64,000 bases of DNA from Hemileia vastatrix (taxonomy: Eukaryota; Basidiomycota; Pucciniomycetes; Pucciniales; Zaghouaniaceae): the NCBI GenBank assembly GCA_030280995.1, contig JASXTE010000016.1:18419501-18483500 (forward strand). Direction: 5' to 3'. Both the position numbers and the translations under genes were made by a program. Position 1 is the stretch's first letter; every line of letters starts with the position of its first letter. The notes beneath the pieces are model-generated. The model worked only from the letters and a program-made list of their open reading frames with translations. It was not told where the DNA came from and ran no database searches. Positions 20,563 to 33,114 of this stretch are shown here, in pieces.

Positions 20563-22287
20563 AAAAGAGGGGATTAAAAAGGGAAAAAAGGAGGATACAG
20601 AGGAGCTGTTACAGGAATTTTAAAAGTGATTTCTTCCTCCGCATATTTAATTTAAATAGTAAAGACATTATATAGAAAATATAATTTAAGACTACCCAAT
20701 ACAATGATTCATTTTTTTTAAAAAAAAATTTGCCTTAAAGATAAAGTATTTTCCTGGTATATGTATTTTGGCAAGACTATCATTTAATAAAAAATTTTCT
20801 AAGCTGACTGAATGTTTGAAAAACATTTTTGAATTCACCTTATATAATTCTTCACCTCATATTCCATTTTTTTCATCCACCAAAAAAAAAAAATAAATAG
20901 AGAGATGAATTATCACCACAAAATTGTTAAAAAAACTTAACTAATGTAAATATTTTATTGGAACAAACAAAATGTGATGCATAAACTACATCAAGATGCC
21001 TTAATTTATGATTTATGCAGAAGTAATAGTAGAACTTGTGAATTCTGATAAGCAAAAATTTCTGAGTTAGGTAAAAATAATTTGAAAACGAGAAAAAAGG
21101 AAAAAAGGAAAAAATAATATAAAATAAATGTGGCGAAAAATTAGTGAACACCATATCTAGCACTTCAAACCATGGGAAAAAAATTTAAATAAATCAATTT
21201 TTTACAATTAAATCCTCAAAATCACTTGTTACACTAACTTTAAACAAGATATTGGTATCAAAAGCATGTCACATACTGAAGTTTATTAAAGAATTAAAAA
21301 TGAAAGATGAGAAAAACAGAAAATCAAACTTCATAGAAAACAAAGAAAAATTGAAAGTGAAAAATTGCTAATGAGTCTATTACTTTATAAAAATCTTTTT
21401 AAAATATTCCATTAAATTTAAAAATTTAATGTGGTATGATATTGTCGTTTTTTCCACTTTTATTTTTCAGAATAATTTGCAAAAAAAAAACTTTTCTGAA
21501 TCATCAAGGGGATAAGTATGTTTATTTTTCTCATTTTTAAAAAATTAACAACTAATATAATTTTTTTTCTAAAAAAATGTCATTTCAGGTCACAAATATT
21601 TTTTCTTACAAAATTTGATGTATGATAGATATAAAATCATGAATAAAAATCTGTAGTTATTTTTTTGTAAAAAATATTTTTTGGGGATATAACATCTTTC
21701 TTTTTTTTCCTACCTCTGTAATAGAAGACATAGCAGTTAAATCATTGCACCAGATAATTAAATATATATTTATAAATTAAAAATTCATGAGAAGAACTAT
21801 AATATTCTTTTACAGCTCCTCATGTGCAAAATAAGTAGATAATCAATATTTTATATAAAATTTAATAAATTTTTATCATAAATTCATTTTTAATAAAGAT
21901 GATCAATAAATACTGAAAATGAAATGTGCATCAAAGTTTAATATGTCCTCTACATCTATATTAAATATTTATTGTGTGTCCATGAAATAAGTTCAGTATG
22001 AATATATTTTGATTATGTTATATGGATATTTATATAACTATAGTATGTCTCTTTTAAGATATGCAAGATTCATCAACATTGAAAAAAAAATTAATTTTTT
22101 TTCTTCCTTCTTGAGGTCATTATTTCAAGGAACAAAAAGAGGGAGGAAGTAGAAAATAATTTTCAAAATATTTACTTGAAATTTTTTCACTCATACCCAC
22201 CCCTACAAGATTACTCCAAAGATTACTCCAGAAGACCTGAAAAACGACTTGATTGAAAGTACTCATTTTTTCCTCCCTGTGTAAAAT

Positions 22288-22934
22288 TGGTTCCTAATAT
22301 TCTTCTAGGGGTAATTAATGTATAATGTAGGGACACTAACTATTATGGTGAATCTCACAAAGGGTTGCAACTTAAGAATCAAAGGGAAGATTTAAGTATT
22401 TAGGATTTGAATAAAATTGATTATTAAGAGAGAGAAGGACAAATATAATAAAAGTCTAATAAGAATTTAACTACTATCACAAATATATTTTATAATTTAA
22501 TTCTAGAGAAAGTCAAACCAAAGTAACCCCCCTTAAATATCCTATTCCTCCTCACACTGGCCCATTAATTACCCAACTACCATATACCCACAGACCCATT
22601 TAATTCACTGCAATTCCTATCAATCATCTAACTTTATATCCCTTCTATCCTGTTCCTTCTATCACAGACCTCCTAATTTACCCTCATCTCCACAATTACC
22701 CCTTTTGGAGTATTTCCTCAAATTTAGCACTAGAGCACGTGTAGATTGCTTATGTTTGAAAATTATAAGCATATTTAAATTTAGTATACTTTACAGTTTG
22801 AATAGTACAGCTAATTTGAGAACACAATAGAATTTAATTGTTCCAATATCACTTTTTGTGTATTTCTGGGAGTTAGGCTTGAATAGTCGTGTAATTGAGG
22901 TACTTTTGCTTTGAGTGTCACGTGGCATGTGACA
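22288..22934. repeat. Dispersed LTR-like repeat, copy 1 (647 bp)
   Basis: TGGTTCC...TGACA. Matches 45582-46227 along its whole length (646 bp there) with scattered differences. TG...CA ends and length suggest a solo LTR; no target duplication found. Its end lies 10 bp before the TATA box of the broken gene. Confidence 0.65.
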
Positions 22935-22944
22935 GTTGCCTGGG

Positions 22945-22951
22945 TATAAAA
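22945..22951 (+). promoter_or_regulatory. Candidate TATA box of the interrupted gene
   Basis: TATAAAA, 100 bp before the ATG at 23051. Confidence 0.4.
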
Positions 22952-23050
22952 TGCAAGCTCCTTTGAGTGTGGGAACACTTCATTGAAAAAACTTTTACTA
23001 TCACCTCCTTCCATTTTTATATTTTTCGAACCTCATTTATTTAAATTTTA

Positions 23051-23134
23051 ATGCCTGTACATACCGACCCAACCCCTACACCTCTTCACCCTTGAGCTGA
23101 TGCAGGTCTCCTCATTTGGAAATTCAAGACATTC
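23051..23134 (+). pseudogene. Interrupted unknown gene, exon 1 part a
   Basis: First 28 codons from ATG 23051 (MPVHTDPTPT...), with one TGA (CTTGAG). The last five bases CATTC (23130-23134) are the target site of element C; the reading continues in the same frame at 37701. Function not recognised. Confidence 0.55.
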
Positions 23135-24398
23135 TGTAAGCCAGTCATCTAGAAGAAGAAAGAAATATAAGGGAACTAGGATAAGGTGAGGAGATAGTAA
23201 TTAATAATAAGTAAGATTTTAAATTTTAATTAAAAGAAGAGAGAGAAATAAAGAATTGCAACAACAATTTCCTGAGTAGAGACACAATGGGATGTTCAAT
23301 TTAAATATAATAATAATTATTTTAATAAATTATAACTCAATGCGTGGTTCACAATTATTATTATTTAAGACTTAGAGCAACCTTTAATTATTTATATAAT
23401 ATTTAGATTAGAAATTTTATACTAATAAAAATAGAAATAAATGTATTATATTAAAAGATATGTTAAAATTGAGTGTTTAATAAGTTATGGGATAAAGGGG
23501 ATTACCCAGGGCCCTTTTATAGACCAGGGGACCTCTGAAGCGCCACAAATCATTATATACAAAATAGTAATAAGCTAAAACAAGAATATAAAAGAATAGA
23601 AATGAAACATAGATATTAAGAGAAAAATATGAAACAATTAACTAAACCCATGAATAAGTAACTAGTTTTCCCACCATAATTTCCCAAACCAGTTAATTAA
23701 AATAGTGAGTAACTAAGTAAGCCTGAAACATAAGAAATGTGAGAAAAAGAATCCGAAAAAGACATTAAAGTAGGATATAAGTTTTTAAATTGAAACAAAA
23801 AATTATTTTGATGCAAAAAAAGTATGTAATTAAATTTAATTCAGTGTAAAGCAAAAAATTAATTAATTGTTTTAACTATGTAATTAAATAACTATTTCAA
23901 ACGAAACAAATAATTAATTTAATGATATTGCTAATTTAAATTGAGAAATTTAATACTTTTTTATTAAATTAATGTTTTACTTTATTTAATATTTTATTGA
24001 CGCAATTAAGGGTCAAAAAAAGAGCCACTAATTATGGATAATATTTTATATGAAAAGGTTTAGTTACATATTTAAATTAAATAATAAATGTAATTACATT
24101 ATAAGGTAATTAAAAGGATGTAATTATATGATAAAAATGTAATTAATTATTTATTTATTTAATACATAAAAAATGTGTCACTTTATATGGAATATGATAA
24201 TTAAATTGATGTATACTTAATTTATATGATAATAAAATTAATATAAGATTTATTTTACTTATAAAATAAAATATTTATATAATATATTATGTAATATAAA
24301 TTTAATATAAATACATAAGCTGCAATTATTATGTCTTCTTTGAATTTCAATAAAATTTTATGTTTATTTACTGGGCTCCTGGAATAGCCTGGCTGACA
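23135..24398 (-). repeat. 3' LTR of element C
   Basis: 1264 bp, plus-strand TGTAAGCCAG...GGCTGACA. The partner LTR is 1265 bp once E and its 4-base target duplication are taken out. Confidence 0.92.
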
Positions 24399-24403
24399 CT
24401 CCC

Positions 24404-27400
24404 TCACTCTAAAAAAAACAATAAAAAAAGCCATGATTTTTTCTTTTTATACTTTTTTAACAGAGTAGGAAGGTTTGAAATTTCTTTACCAAGTATCAAT
24501 GCATCATATTTAGATGACTTATTTTCATATCTTAGCAAATACTCAACACCTTTTTCAGAAGTGATGATTCTATCATTCAGAATTTTATCAATTTCTGCAG
24601 TTTCAGTGATTTCTTAAAGATTTTTCTTAGGTCTTCCTCTTATTTTAGGGAATAATTTACTTTTGGAAGTATAAAGTTTCAGCAGGGAAATGGGGAAAAC
24701 AGAATGTTTTCTATCATATGGAGAGTATAACACAACTTCAACTGCATTATCTCCAATCATTCTTTTAACAAAAAAAGGCCCTACAAATGGATCTTTTAAT
24801 TTGTTGTTACCCTGTAAATTGAAATGGACAGTAGATATCAACACTTCATCACCTTCATTAAATGTGTGCTCCTTATGGGATTCATCCCATCTTTTCTTTT
24901 TGTATTCAAATGCTTTATTAATCCAATTCTGAGCATGTTTCCTGCACAGTTGTTGCATTTGAACAAAAGATTTGACACCAGGGTGTAACTCCAATTTAGG
25001 CAATTTACTATTGAGTATTTGAGCAGGAGTATTGGAGACATAACCTAGCTAAAGCTCAAAAGGCTTCTTTTGAGTAACAGAGTGAACAGTGCTATTATAA
25101 GCAAATTCAAGACCTGGGAGCAAAGTAACCCAGTCATGAGTAAATCTGTCATTATCTTTATACTCCAAGCCAAAGACACAATACCTTCTAATCATATCTT
25201 CCAGAGTTTGAATCATTCTCTCAGCTAGACCATCAGTCTGAGGATGGTGAGCTGTAAACAACTTTAACTCACAGCCACAAATATCCATCAAAGAGGTCCA
25301 AAACTCAGAAGTAACTTTTGGATCTCTATCAGAGATAATGGATTTTAGAAAACCAATAATATTAAACATGTAAGACCACCATAAGAAAGCTAAGTCTTTG
25401 ATGGAGACATCCTTGTGTGTGGGAATAAATTTTCACATTTTAGTAAATCTATCCACTATTACCCAACAAGAATTATAACTGTCTTTACCTGCTACAGGAA
25501 GACCTGTGACAAAATCCATATTAATGATTTGCCAGGGAGCATCAGGTGCTTCAATATGTTGTAATAAGGCAGCTCTTTTACCTGTCATCCTTTTAGATTT
25601 CTGGAAGGAATCACAAGGCTCAACATATTATTTTAGTATTTTCAGACATATTAGCCCAACAAGCAGTGTTTTTGATTCTAATCATTGTTTTTTCAAGATC
25701 AAAATTACCAGTTTATATGTCATCATGACAAAGTTTTAGTATAGTTTCTTTCATAGAAGGAGGAATGACAATTACATTAGTAAGCTTTCTTCTATAATAA
25801 ATATAACCATCTTCAATAGAAAACTTTCCCTTAATTAAAGTATTTTGATACTTTTCAGGAAGAGTTTTAATCAATGCTTGAATTGAAGCATTTTTAGGAT
25901 CATTTAAGATAGTAACTAATTTATTTAAATCAGAATCTTTATCATATGAATCCAGAATCAATTTTAATAACTCTTCTTCCATATCAACTATAAATATACC
26001 ATGGATCTGAACAGTATCATCTTCAGGTACATAGGCAGGATTAGAGTCATTATTTGGCAGAGGCAATCTGGACAGCATATCATCATTGGAGTGAATATTT
26101 CCAGCCCTATGGATAAATGCCATTCTTCCTATGTATTCTTGAACAGCAAGTTGCCACCTAAACATATGCTTATTGGGTGTTTTTAGGGTTAAAAGGGACT
26201 TCACAGCACTACAGTCAGTTACCAATTCAAACTTTTTATCATCTAGGTAGTAATGAACTTCTCAAGAGCCCAAACAACTGCTAAGCAACCTAATTGAGTG
26301 GCACCATATTTCAATTCACTATTTCTCAATAATCTTGAAATATAACAAATTAAAACCTCTGAGGATTAATCATTAATAATTTGTTACTAGTGAAGGGCAG
26401 CACCCAGACCAACAAAGCTAGCATCTGTGTATAGGACAAGAGGTTTATTGAAATTTGGAAGATCCAAGATAGGGGCTGTCATTAAACAACATTTTAATGC
26501 ATCAAAAGCCTTTTGACAGTCATTATTCCAGATAAATGCAACATCTTTTCTAGTTAGTTTGGTAAGAGGCAAGGCTATGACCTGATAATTTTTAATATAT
26601 TGTCTATAATAGCTGCACATACCCAAAAAACTTTGGATTTCTCTTACTGAAGTTGGTGCCTTTACATTTTGAATTTCAGAAACTTTGTTGTGGTCTACAC
26701 AAATCTGTAGTCCTGAAACAAAATGGTCAAGGACTTTCAAAGATTGAAAACCAAATTTACACTTTTTCAAGGACAAAGTCATATTGATTTCATCCATCTT
26801 TTGAAAAACTCTATTTAAGTGAATCATATGTTCATAAAAAGTTTTAGAAAAAACTATAATATCATCAATAGACACCATGAGCCAACCCTCAATTATTTCC
26901 CGATGGAAAGTGTTATCCATGACTTTTTGAAAAACTGAAGGGGCATTTTTATGGCCAAATGGCATTCTAACATACTTATATATTCCCATATTAGTAGCAA
27001 TAAGTAAAAAATTTTGAGAATTTTTCTCAACTGGAACTTGATGATACCCTTTATTACCATCCAGACAACTCATAAATTTTGCACCTTGCAAGGTAGCATG
27101 TATTGAATTAATTCTGGGTAAAGGATAAATATCATCAACAGTATAATTGTTTAATGCTCTGTAATCTCCACACAATCTAGCTTTATCTTTTTCATAAGAG
27201 ATTAAAACTGGAGAGATGACACAATATTTTGGTGTAACATCTACTTTTTCAATAATATTCATATTCAATAAAGTGGAGATATTATCTTCTATATCCTTTC
27301 TTTTTGTGGGAGAAGCAGGGTAAGGTTTTTTCTATAGGCTAGGAGGTATTTCATTTAAATTGAAAGATAGAGAAATTTTCATTTAATCTTTAACCAAGCC

Positions 27401-29930
27401 TAACACATGGGAACCATGAGCAAAAGCCATTGGGAAAGATGTAATTAAGGCTACTATTGAATCTTTATGGTCAACAGTTAATTGATCACCAAATGAAGCT
27501 GTTTCAATTTCAGGCAATAATACATTCATTTCTTCTGTTTGTCTACCTTTAAATTGGATCAAGGAATGAAAAGATTTTAACAAGGGTGCAGAATGCTTTT
27601 TAGAAGAAGAAATTTTAAATTTTCTTTTCTCATTCATTCCCAAAGTAAAAAAATTATTTTCAGGATCCAATTTAATGCCAAACATGGTTATAATATCATT
27701 TCCCATGATAAACCAATTGCTTAGATTGTCATTTTTCATCACAACAAATTCACATATAGCTCAGACAAAACCACCATTATATTTAAAGAATACAGTGGTT
27801 TTGTATTTGCCAATAAGACATAAAATAGAACCATAACCTTTCCATTTTTCAGATGTTATAGGTAATAATTTGCATTGATAATCCTTATCTACAGAAGCAA
27901 GTGCTTTTTTCAGACACTACACTTCCTCCAGCACCAGAGTCAAGAATAACCTCAACATTTTTACCATTAATGATAACTGGTGCCTTCAAAGGTGATATTA
28001 GAATGGAACTTTCATTAATATCTCTAATTACTTCAGCATTTTATACAGAAGATAAGTCAATATCACAATTATCAGACCAATTATCTAAATATTAGATATC
28101 TTTTTCTAAAACCAGAACTTCCTGAGAAGACTCATGATCATAAGATATATTGCTATTACAGTCACTGGAGGAATCATCAAGATCACCTTGAGTATTCTCA
28201 GATTCCTCATTTTGTTCTACAAGTTGAATTTTCTTGTCACAAATATGTCCTTTTCGCCATGGTTTGTTACATTTAGAACAAGTATTAATTGTGTATTTCT
28301 TTGGAGCAACTGGGGCAGAGGGTTTACCAGTTTTATCTGGGAGTTTTGTGGAGGGATTTTGTTGGTCATGATAAGATTTAACAGGATAATTCCTTGGTTC
28401 ATATCTCTGATTTAGTAGGACTTCATTACAGATATTAATAAAGGAAGAATTCTCTGTCACATGCTCAGTCCTTGCCACAATCAAATCTCTTAGAGAATTT
28501 GGTAATTTATAGAGAATTTTATCTCTCCAAATATCATAATCCATTTAAGGATCCATGGCTCTAAGAATTATTGTAATTTTCATAAAGAAAAGAATAGGTT
28601 TTTCAGGAGAGGAGGACACATATTTAGCATTTTCATATAATCTCTGCTGGGAAAGCCTGAATTTGGAACTACCAAATTTATTTTCAATCAATTTTTTCCA
28701 CTCTTTCCAAGTATAATGTTGATTTTCCAATAAAACAGATTCATACCACATTAAAGCCACATTGGAATATAAAGAAATTAATTTAGAGACAATTTCTTCA
28801 TCTGGAAATTTATAAGAGTTTTTTAGATTATCAATTCTCTGAACAAAGTGTTTACAGTCAGATGAAGAGTCACCATCAAAAGTGGGATATTGATACAGTT
28901 TGAGCCAATTTTTCTGGCTACTGGGATGTTCCATCCTTTGGATTGAATTATTTATCATTAATAATTCTTGAAGCTTATCCAGGTGTTCAGAAACTTCATT
29001 ATTTACAGAATCAGCTGGTACATGACCATTACAAGACTTTTTGCTAGTAGAAAAAGATTTTTCAGACTCATAGTCATTTTATTTAATGGCTGAAATATGG
29101 GGAAGAAAAGAGCTGCTCTGTTCAGTTTCTTTTCCTTTATTTCTATGCAGCTTATGGGCAGTATTCTCATCTATACCATAATTATTGATGGTTAAGGCTG
29201 AAATTTTTTCCGGCAGGTCAGACACATAGTTTCTTATATTTTGAATTTCAGACATCTGGTCATTCATTCTTGCAAGGGATAAAACATTTCTATCCTCAAA
29301 AACTGTGTGTTTGGTACTTAGTGCATGGAAATCATTTTTTAGCTTTTTCAACTCATCTTGAAGAGATTTAATTTCATCTTTTAATGAATAATTTTCCTCA
29401 ATAAGGGGCTTCAATTCACTCAGTGTTTTATGCAGACTGATATTCTTATCTGAGATAGCTCTATGTTCACTCCTTATTTGGTTTTTTTGGCTAAGAACAA
29501 TATTCAAGGTTTCTTTGATTTTAAAATAAGCTGTATCTTTTACAGAAGAAACTATTTTACAATGCAAGTTCAAATTATTTAATCTATCACTCTCATGTAT
29601 TAACACATCTCTGAAATGTTTGTATTTCACAACATTAAAATCAAGTGTATCTTTCAAAATTTCTTCAGAAGTTTTCTCAATTAAAGTATAGACTTCAGGG
29701 GAAACAGAATCATTCTTAATTTCAAGAGAAGGATTAATTAAAGATGTAGAAGTCAAATTTAAAGGTCCATCAAATGATAATTTTCTAATTACATCATTGG
29801 GGCTACTCATTAAAGGAAGTTGTCATTTTAAGGGTTTAACTGTTCTTTCACCAGGATCCACAATATAACCTGTGGAAGAAGATTTGTTATTATACATACC
29901 AACATGTTTATCAAATAAATTACTTACCAT
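24404..29930 (-). pseudogene. Gag-Pol of element C (multiple stops)
   Basis: Collinear with B. Gag from ATG 29930 (ATGGTAA overlap kept), coiled coil 29079-29810, Gag fold 28545-28958, zinc knuckle CSKCNKPWRKGHIC near 28240-28285, protease (active-site Asp region near 27930), RT 26387-27268 where YIDD reads SIDD near 26865, RNase H from TDAS near 26425, integrase zinc domain at 25713-25800 then core 25049-25369, C-terminal part with chromodomain 24420-25003. Broken by at least eight stops or shifts (for example near 25003-25049, 25430, 26260, 27385, 27770, 28090, 28545). The stop GAGTGA overlaps the polypurine tract. Confidence 0.9.
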
Positions 29931-30569
29931 GGCAAGGGAGGAACCTTCTCCTGTGCCTTCTTTCTTCTGCCTCCCTGATAAGGATGGGGCTGGGGAAATT
30001 GATGGTAGGTTTGTGTCCTAGATGGGGCAGGGTGTTGATCTTTTGGCTGCTGAAAATTCTGTTGATAATGGCTCATCAGGTAGTCCCATTTCCACTGCTC
30101 CACCTGCAGAGTGTTTTAATTTTGAGAGAAGGATCTGGGTGCCTTATGGGGCTGAGTTTGAGGCTGAGGCTGAGAGGCTGTGAAAAGAGGAGGTTGAGCC
30201 TGTTTGGGATTTAATAACTCCTGCATCTGTTTCCAGAGTGTGTATACTCTTGCCTTGTATTTCATTGTTTCTCCCTTCAGTTCTTTTATTTGACTGGAAA
30301 GGTTGTTTACTTGTTGAGTCAGTGGTATCTTTTTTATTTTTATACCCTTTAGCGGATTTTCCTGATTTATCAGAGGTTTTGCTTCTTTCAGAGGTGTTTG
30401 GTGAGGGGGGTTTGCCACTTCTTCTTCCATTTCTACATCCTGAAGGTTTTTTGTCAGCTGAATAATTTATGTAAGTTAATTTAGAAGAACCTACAGATTC
30501 AGTGTCAACATCCACTTCAATCTCATCCACATGTAACTTATCCATGCTGTTAGCAAAACTACTGGACAT
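29924..30569 (-). pseudogene. ORF1 of element C (spliced; exons 30569-30495 and 30439-29924)
   Basis: Exon 1 has 25 codons as in B (MSSSFANSMDKLHVDEIEVD...). The predicted intron 30494-30440 is 55 nt, GTAGGT...TTCAG, again 1 mod 3. Exon 2 keeps the landmarks GIKIKKIPLTQQVNNLSS, VEQWKWDYLMSHY, PHPYQ, GRRKKAQ and PPLPW then TAA at 29926-29924, overlapping the Gag ATG. A stop or shift near 30116 breaks it, so it is a pseudogene. The other frame closes at 30144. Confidence 0.6.
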
Positions 30570-31268
30570 TAAAACTGTGAGCAAAGAATAAAAATTACTT
30601 AATGATTCAAATTTTATTTTTAAAATAACATATAATTAATTGATTTTTTAACAAACCAAGAAAAAAAATTTAAACTTTTAATTCAAAAATCAATTAATTA
30701 AAAAAAATGTAATACAAATATATGTAATTACAATTTTTTATTAATAAATATTAATAATTATAATGGGACTAAACAACAAAGGTTTTATAAGTCAACCAAA
30801 AATAATTTAATACCAAAAAATATATTGGCAATATTGGGACTAAGCACTGAGTACTATTATGGTCAACCAATAAATCAAAAAATATATTAATAAAATTAAT
30901 TTAATAATTTGTTAAAAATTTAATGATCTTCTAGGACTAAGAGTATAACTCTATTATGGTCAACTAGAATATAAAAATTAAAAAAAAATTGAACACTTAC
31001 ACTCAGTCAATCAGCAATTAAGCCACAATCATTGTTATTGCAATAAAAAAGTAATAATTTAAGTGAGAGGTGCAAAGGTTAACTTACTATAGTGATTGAG
31101 AAATCACTTCAAAATTATGTATTATTTAATTTAATATAAACCTAACAGGGCAAACCCAAGTTTGAAACACAGTCGCGGAAAAATTCTAATTTGGCCTGGG
31201 TGGTCTGTGCGCAGTGTCATTTGTTGCAAGGTTGAATATTGTCGTCGTCGTTTGGAAAGGCCCCAAAG
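30570..31268 (-). other. 5' leader of element C
   Basis: Holds three GTTGAC/AGTCC units (30770-30965), the tRNA-like block 31161-31181 and the LTR-adjacent GGGGCCTTTCC block (31254-31264 on the plus strand as GGAAAGGCCCC). Same order and spacing as B. Confidence 0.65.
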
Positions 31269-31875
31269 TGAAAGCCGGTCTTCTAGAAGAAGAAAGAAAT
31301 ATAAGGGAACAAGGATAAGTTGAGGAGATAGTAATTAATAATAAGTAAGATTTGAAATTTTAATTAAAAGAAGAGAGAGAAATAAAGAATTGCAATGACA
31401 ATTTCCTGAGTAGAGACACAACAGGAGGTTCAATTTAAATATAATAATAATTATTTTAATAAATTTTAACTCAATGTGTGGTTCACAATTTTTATTATTA
31501 AAAGACTTAGAGCAAACTTTAATTATTTATATAATATTTAGATTAGAAATTTTATACTAATAAAAATAGAAATAAACGTATTATATTAAAATATATGTTA
31601 AAATTGAGTGTATAATAAGTGATGGGCTAAAGGGGATTACCCAAGGCCCTTTTATAGACCAGGGGACCTCTGAAGAGCCACTAATCAGTATATACAAAAT
31701 ATTAATAAGCTAAAACAAGAATATAAATGAATATAAATGAAACATAGATATTAGGAGAAAAATATGAAACAATTAACTAAACCCATGAATAAGTAACTAG
31801 TTTTCCCACCATAATTTCCCAAACCAGTTAATTAAAATAGTGAGTAACTAAGTAAGCCTGAGACATAAGAACTGT
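31269..31875 (-). repeat. 5' LTR of element C, part 1 (interrupted by E)
   Basis: Starts TGAAAGCCGG at 31269; the G-to-A/T changes against copy 23135 show age. TATA box GGTCTATAAAAGGGCC on the minus strand at 31648-31656. The last four bases CTGT (31872-31875) are E's target duplication. Confidence 0.9.
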
Positions 31876-32555
31876 TGTAGACAATCCTATAGTACTAGCG
31901 ATAGGCCTTGACCAAGGGAGTTGGAGAAAAACCAGAAATAATAACCCCTGTCCCTTTAGAAAAACAAGTTAGATTTACCTGTTGCACCAAATTGGAGATC
32001 TGTTTGCTAGACCCTCTAATTAAACACCCTTGACCTCTTTAAAAGTGAAATATAATAGTCCCAGAAAGACTACTAGAAAGAGTTGAAATTAACAGTAATA
32101 TATTCCAACAAAGCACCAGACAATGAGACAGTGAGGAACAGAGAAGTGATGAGTAAAGAGATAAGATTCTTCTCTAAAAATCTTCCCACACACGCATCAT
32201 ACAGCCAGTGAACAGACCGCCCTGACTAATTCCCTGCCCAAAATCCAGCTTTCCCAGACTTTTTTATGCATAAAAGTGCATTTTAGCGCTTTCCCAGTGC
32301 CCAGGTGGGCGGGCCACCCAATGTAGGGACAGCTGCTTAGAGGCAGACAGGCCGTCTGACATAGGGAAGGCTGCTTTCAGGCCCTTAAACACCCAAAAAC
32401 ACCCAAAATCCCCCTCTAAAACAACAAAACAATAGTAACTTCATGTAGAAACAAGAAAACACCAGTAAAAAAACACCATAACCCCAACTATACCCTACAT
32501 TACAAATACCTACAAATATGCACTCTAAAGGCCTATCCAGGTTTGGATCACCACA
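31876..32555 (-). repeat. 3' LTR of element E
   Basis: 680 bp, plus-strand TGTAGACAATCC...GGATCACCACA. Matches 36355-37033 with moderate divergence, including a GC-rich patch (32300-32370) that differs most. Confidence 0.9.
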
Positions 32556-32565
32556 TCCTCCCTCC
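32556..32565 (-). other. Polypurine tract of element E
   Basis: Minus strand GGAGGGAGGA immediately before the 3' LTR. Confidence 0.65.
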
Positions 32566-32880
32566 AATCAAGAATTTCCCCATTCTTCCTTCACCAACAA
32601 CCATTCTCAAACACCTCTCCGTAATCTTTACAAACAGCCCATTTCTCTCTTCCACCAGATCCTATTCCATCCTAAGTGAACTTCTGAACCAGAAATCCAA
32701 GTTTCTTCTTTAAAACTTCTCATGCACCATTCCTTTAAATTCAATCTTTGCCTGTGAAAAAAATCTCTTTCTTCTGCTCTTGAATTTTAACCCTGGCTGT
32801 ACCAGCCTCTAACAATGAAAAGTGATATCCAGTTGAACAGTCTTCCTGACTATAAACTTCTACTAGCATAAAAATTTCCT

Positions 32881-33061
32881 CATTTTATAGTCTTGGGGGA
32901 CTCACAACTCTCAGTTTAAAGTCTTGGGGGACTAACAACCCTCAGTTTCAAGTCTTGGGGGACTAACAGCCCTTGGTTTAAAGTCTTGGGGGACTAACAG
33001 CCCTCATTTTATAGTCTTGGGGGACTCCAAAAATTCTCAGTTTATAGTCTTGGGGGACTGC
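32881..33061. repeat. 31-bp tandem repeat, six copies, in element E
   Basis: AGTCTTGGGGGACT begins at about 32889, 32920, 32951, 32982, 33013 and 33046 (period 31, last step 33), with linker ACAACCCTCAGTTTAA. Degenerate single copies recur at about 33263, 33320, 33385, 33897 and 34157. AGTC and GACT can pair within each unit. Confidence 0.8.
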
Positions 33062-33114
33062 AAAAACCTGAATCACAGAACCCAGAACCAGAGATCAACC
33101 AGAAAAGGATTTAG

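Larger units (their letters stand above)
18840..22287. other. Long AT-rich stretch without recognisable genes
   Basis: About 3.4 kb of A/T runs. 19450-20000 is pyrimidine-rich with two overlapping short frames (19456-19773, 19655-19951) that lack any family signature. 20280-20580 is G-rich. The notable structures are the three hairpins listed separately. Confidence 0.5.

Noticed and set aside
32881..33061. CRISPR-like array
   Set aside because: Period 31 with near-identical spacers, so a simple tandem repeat inside an LTR element.
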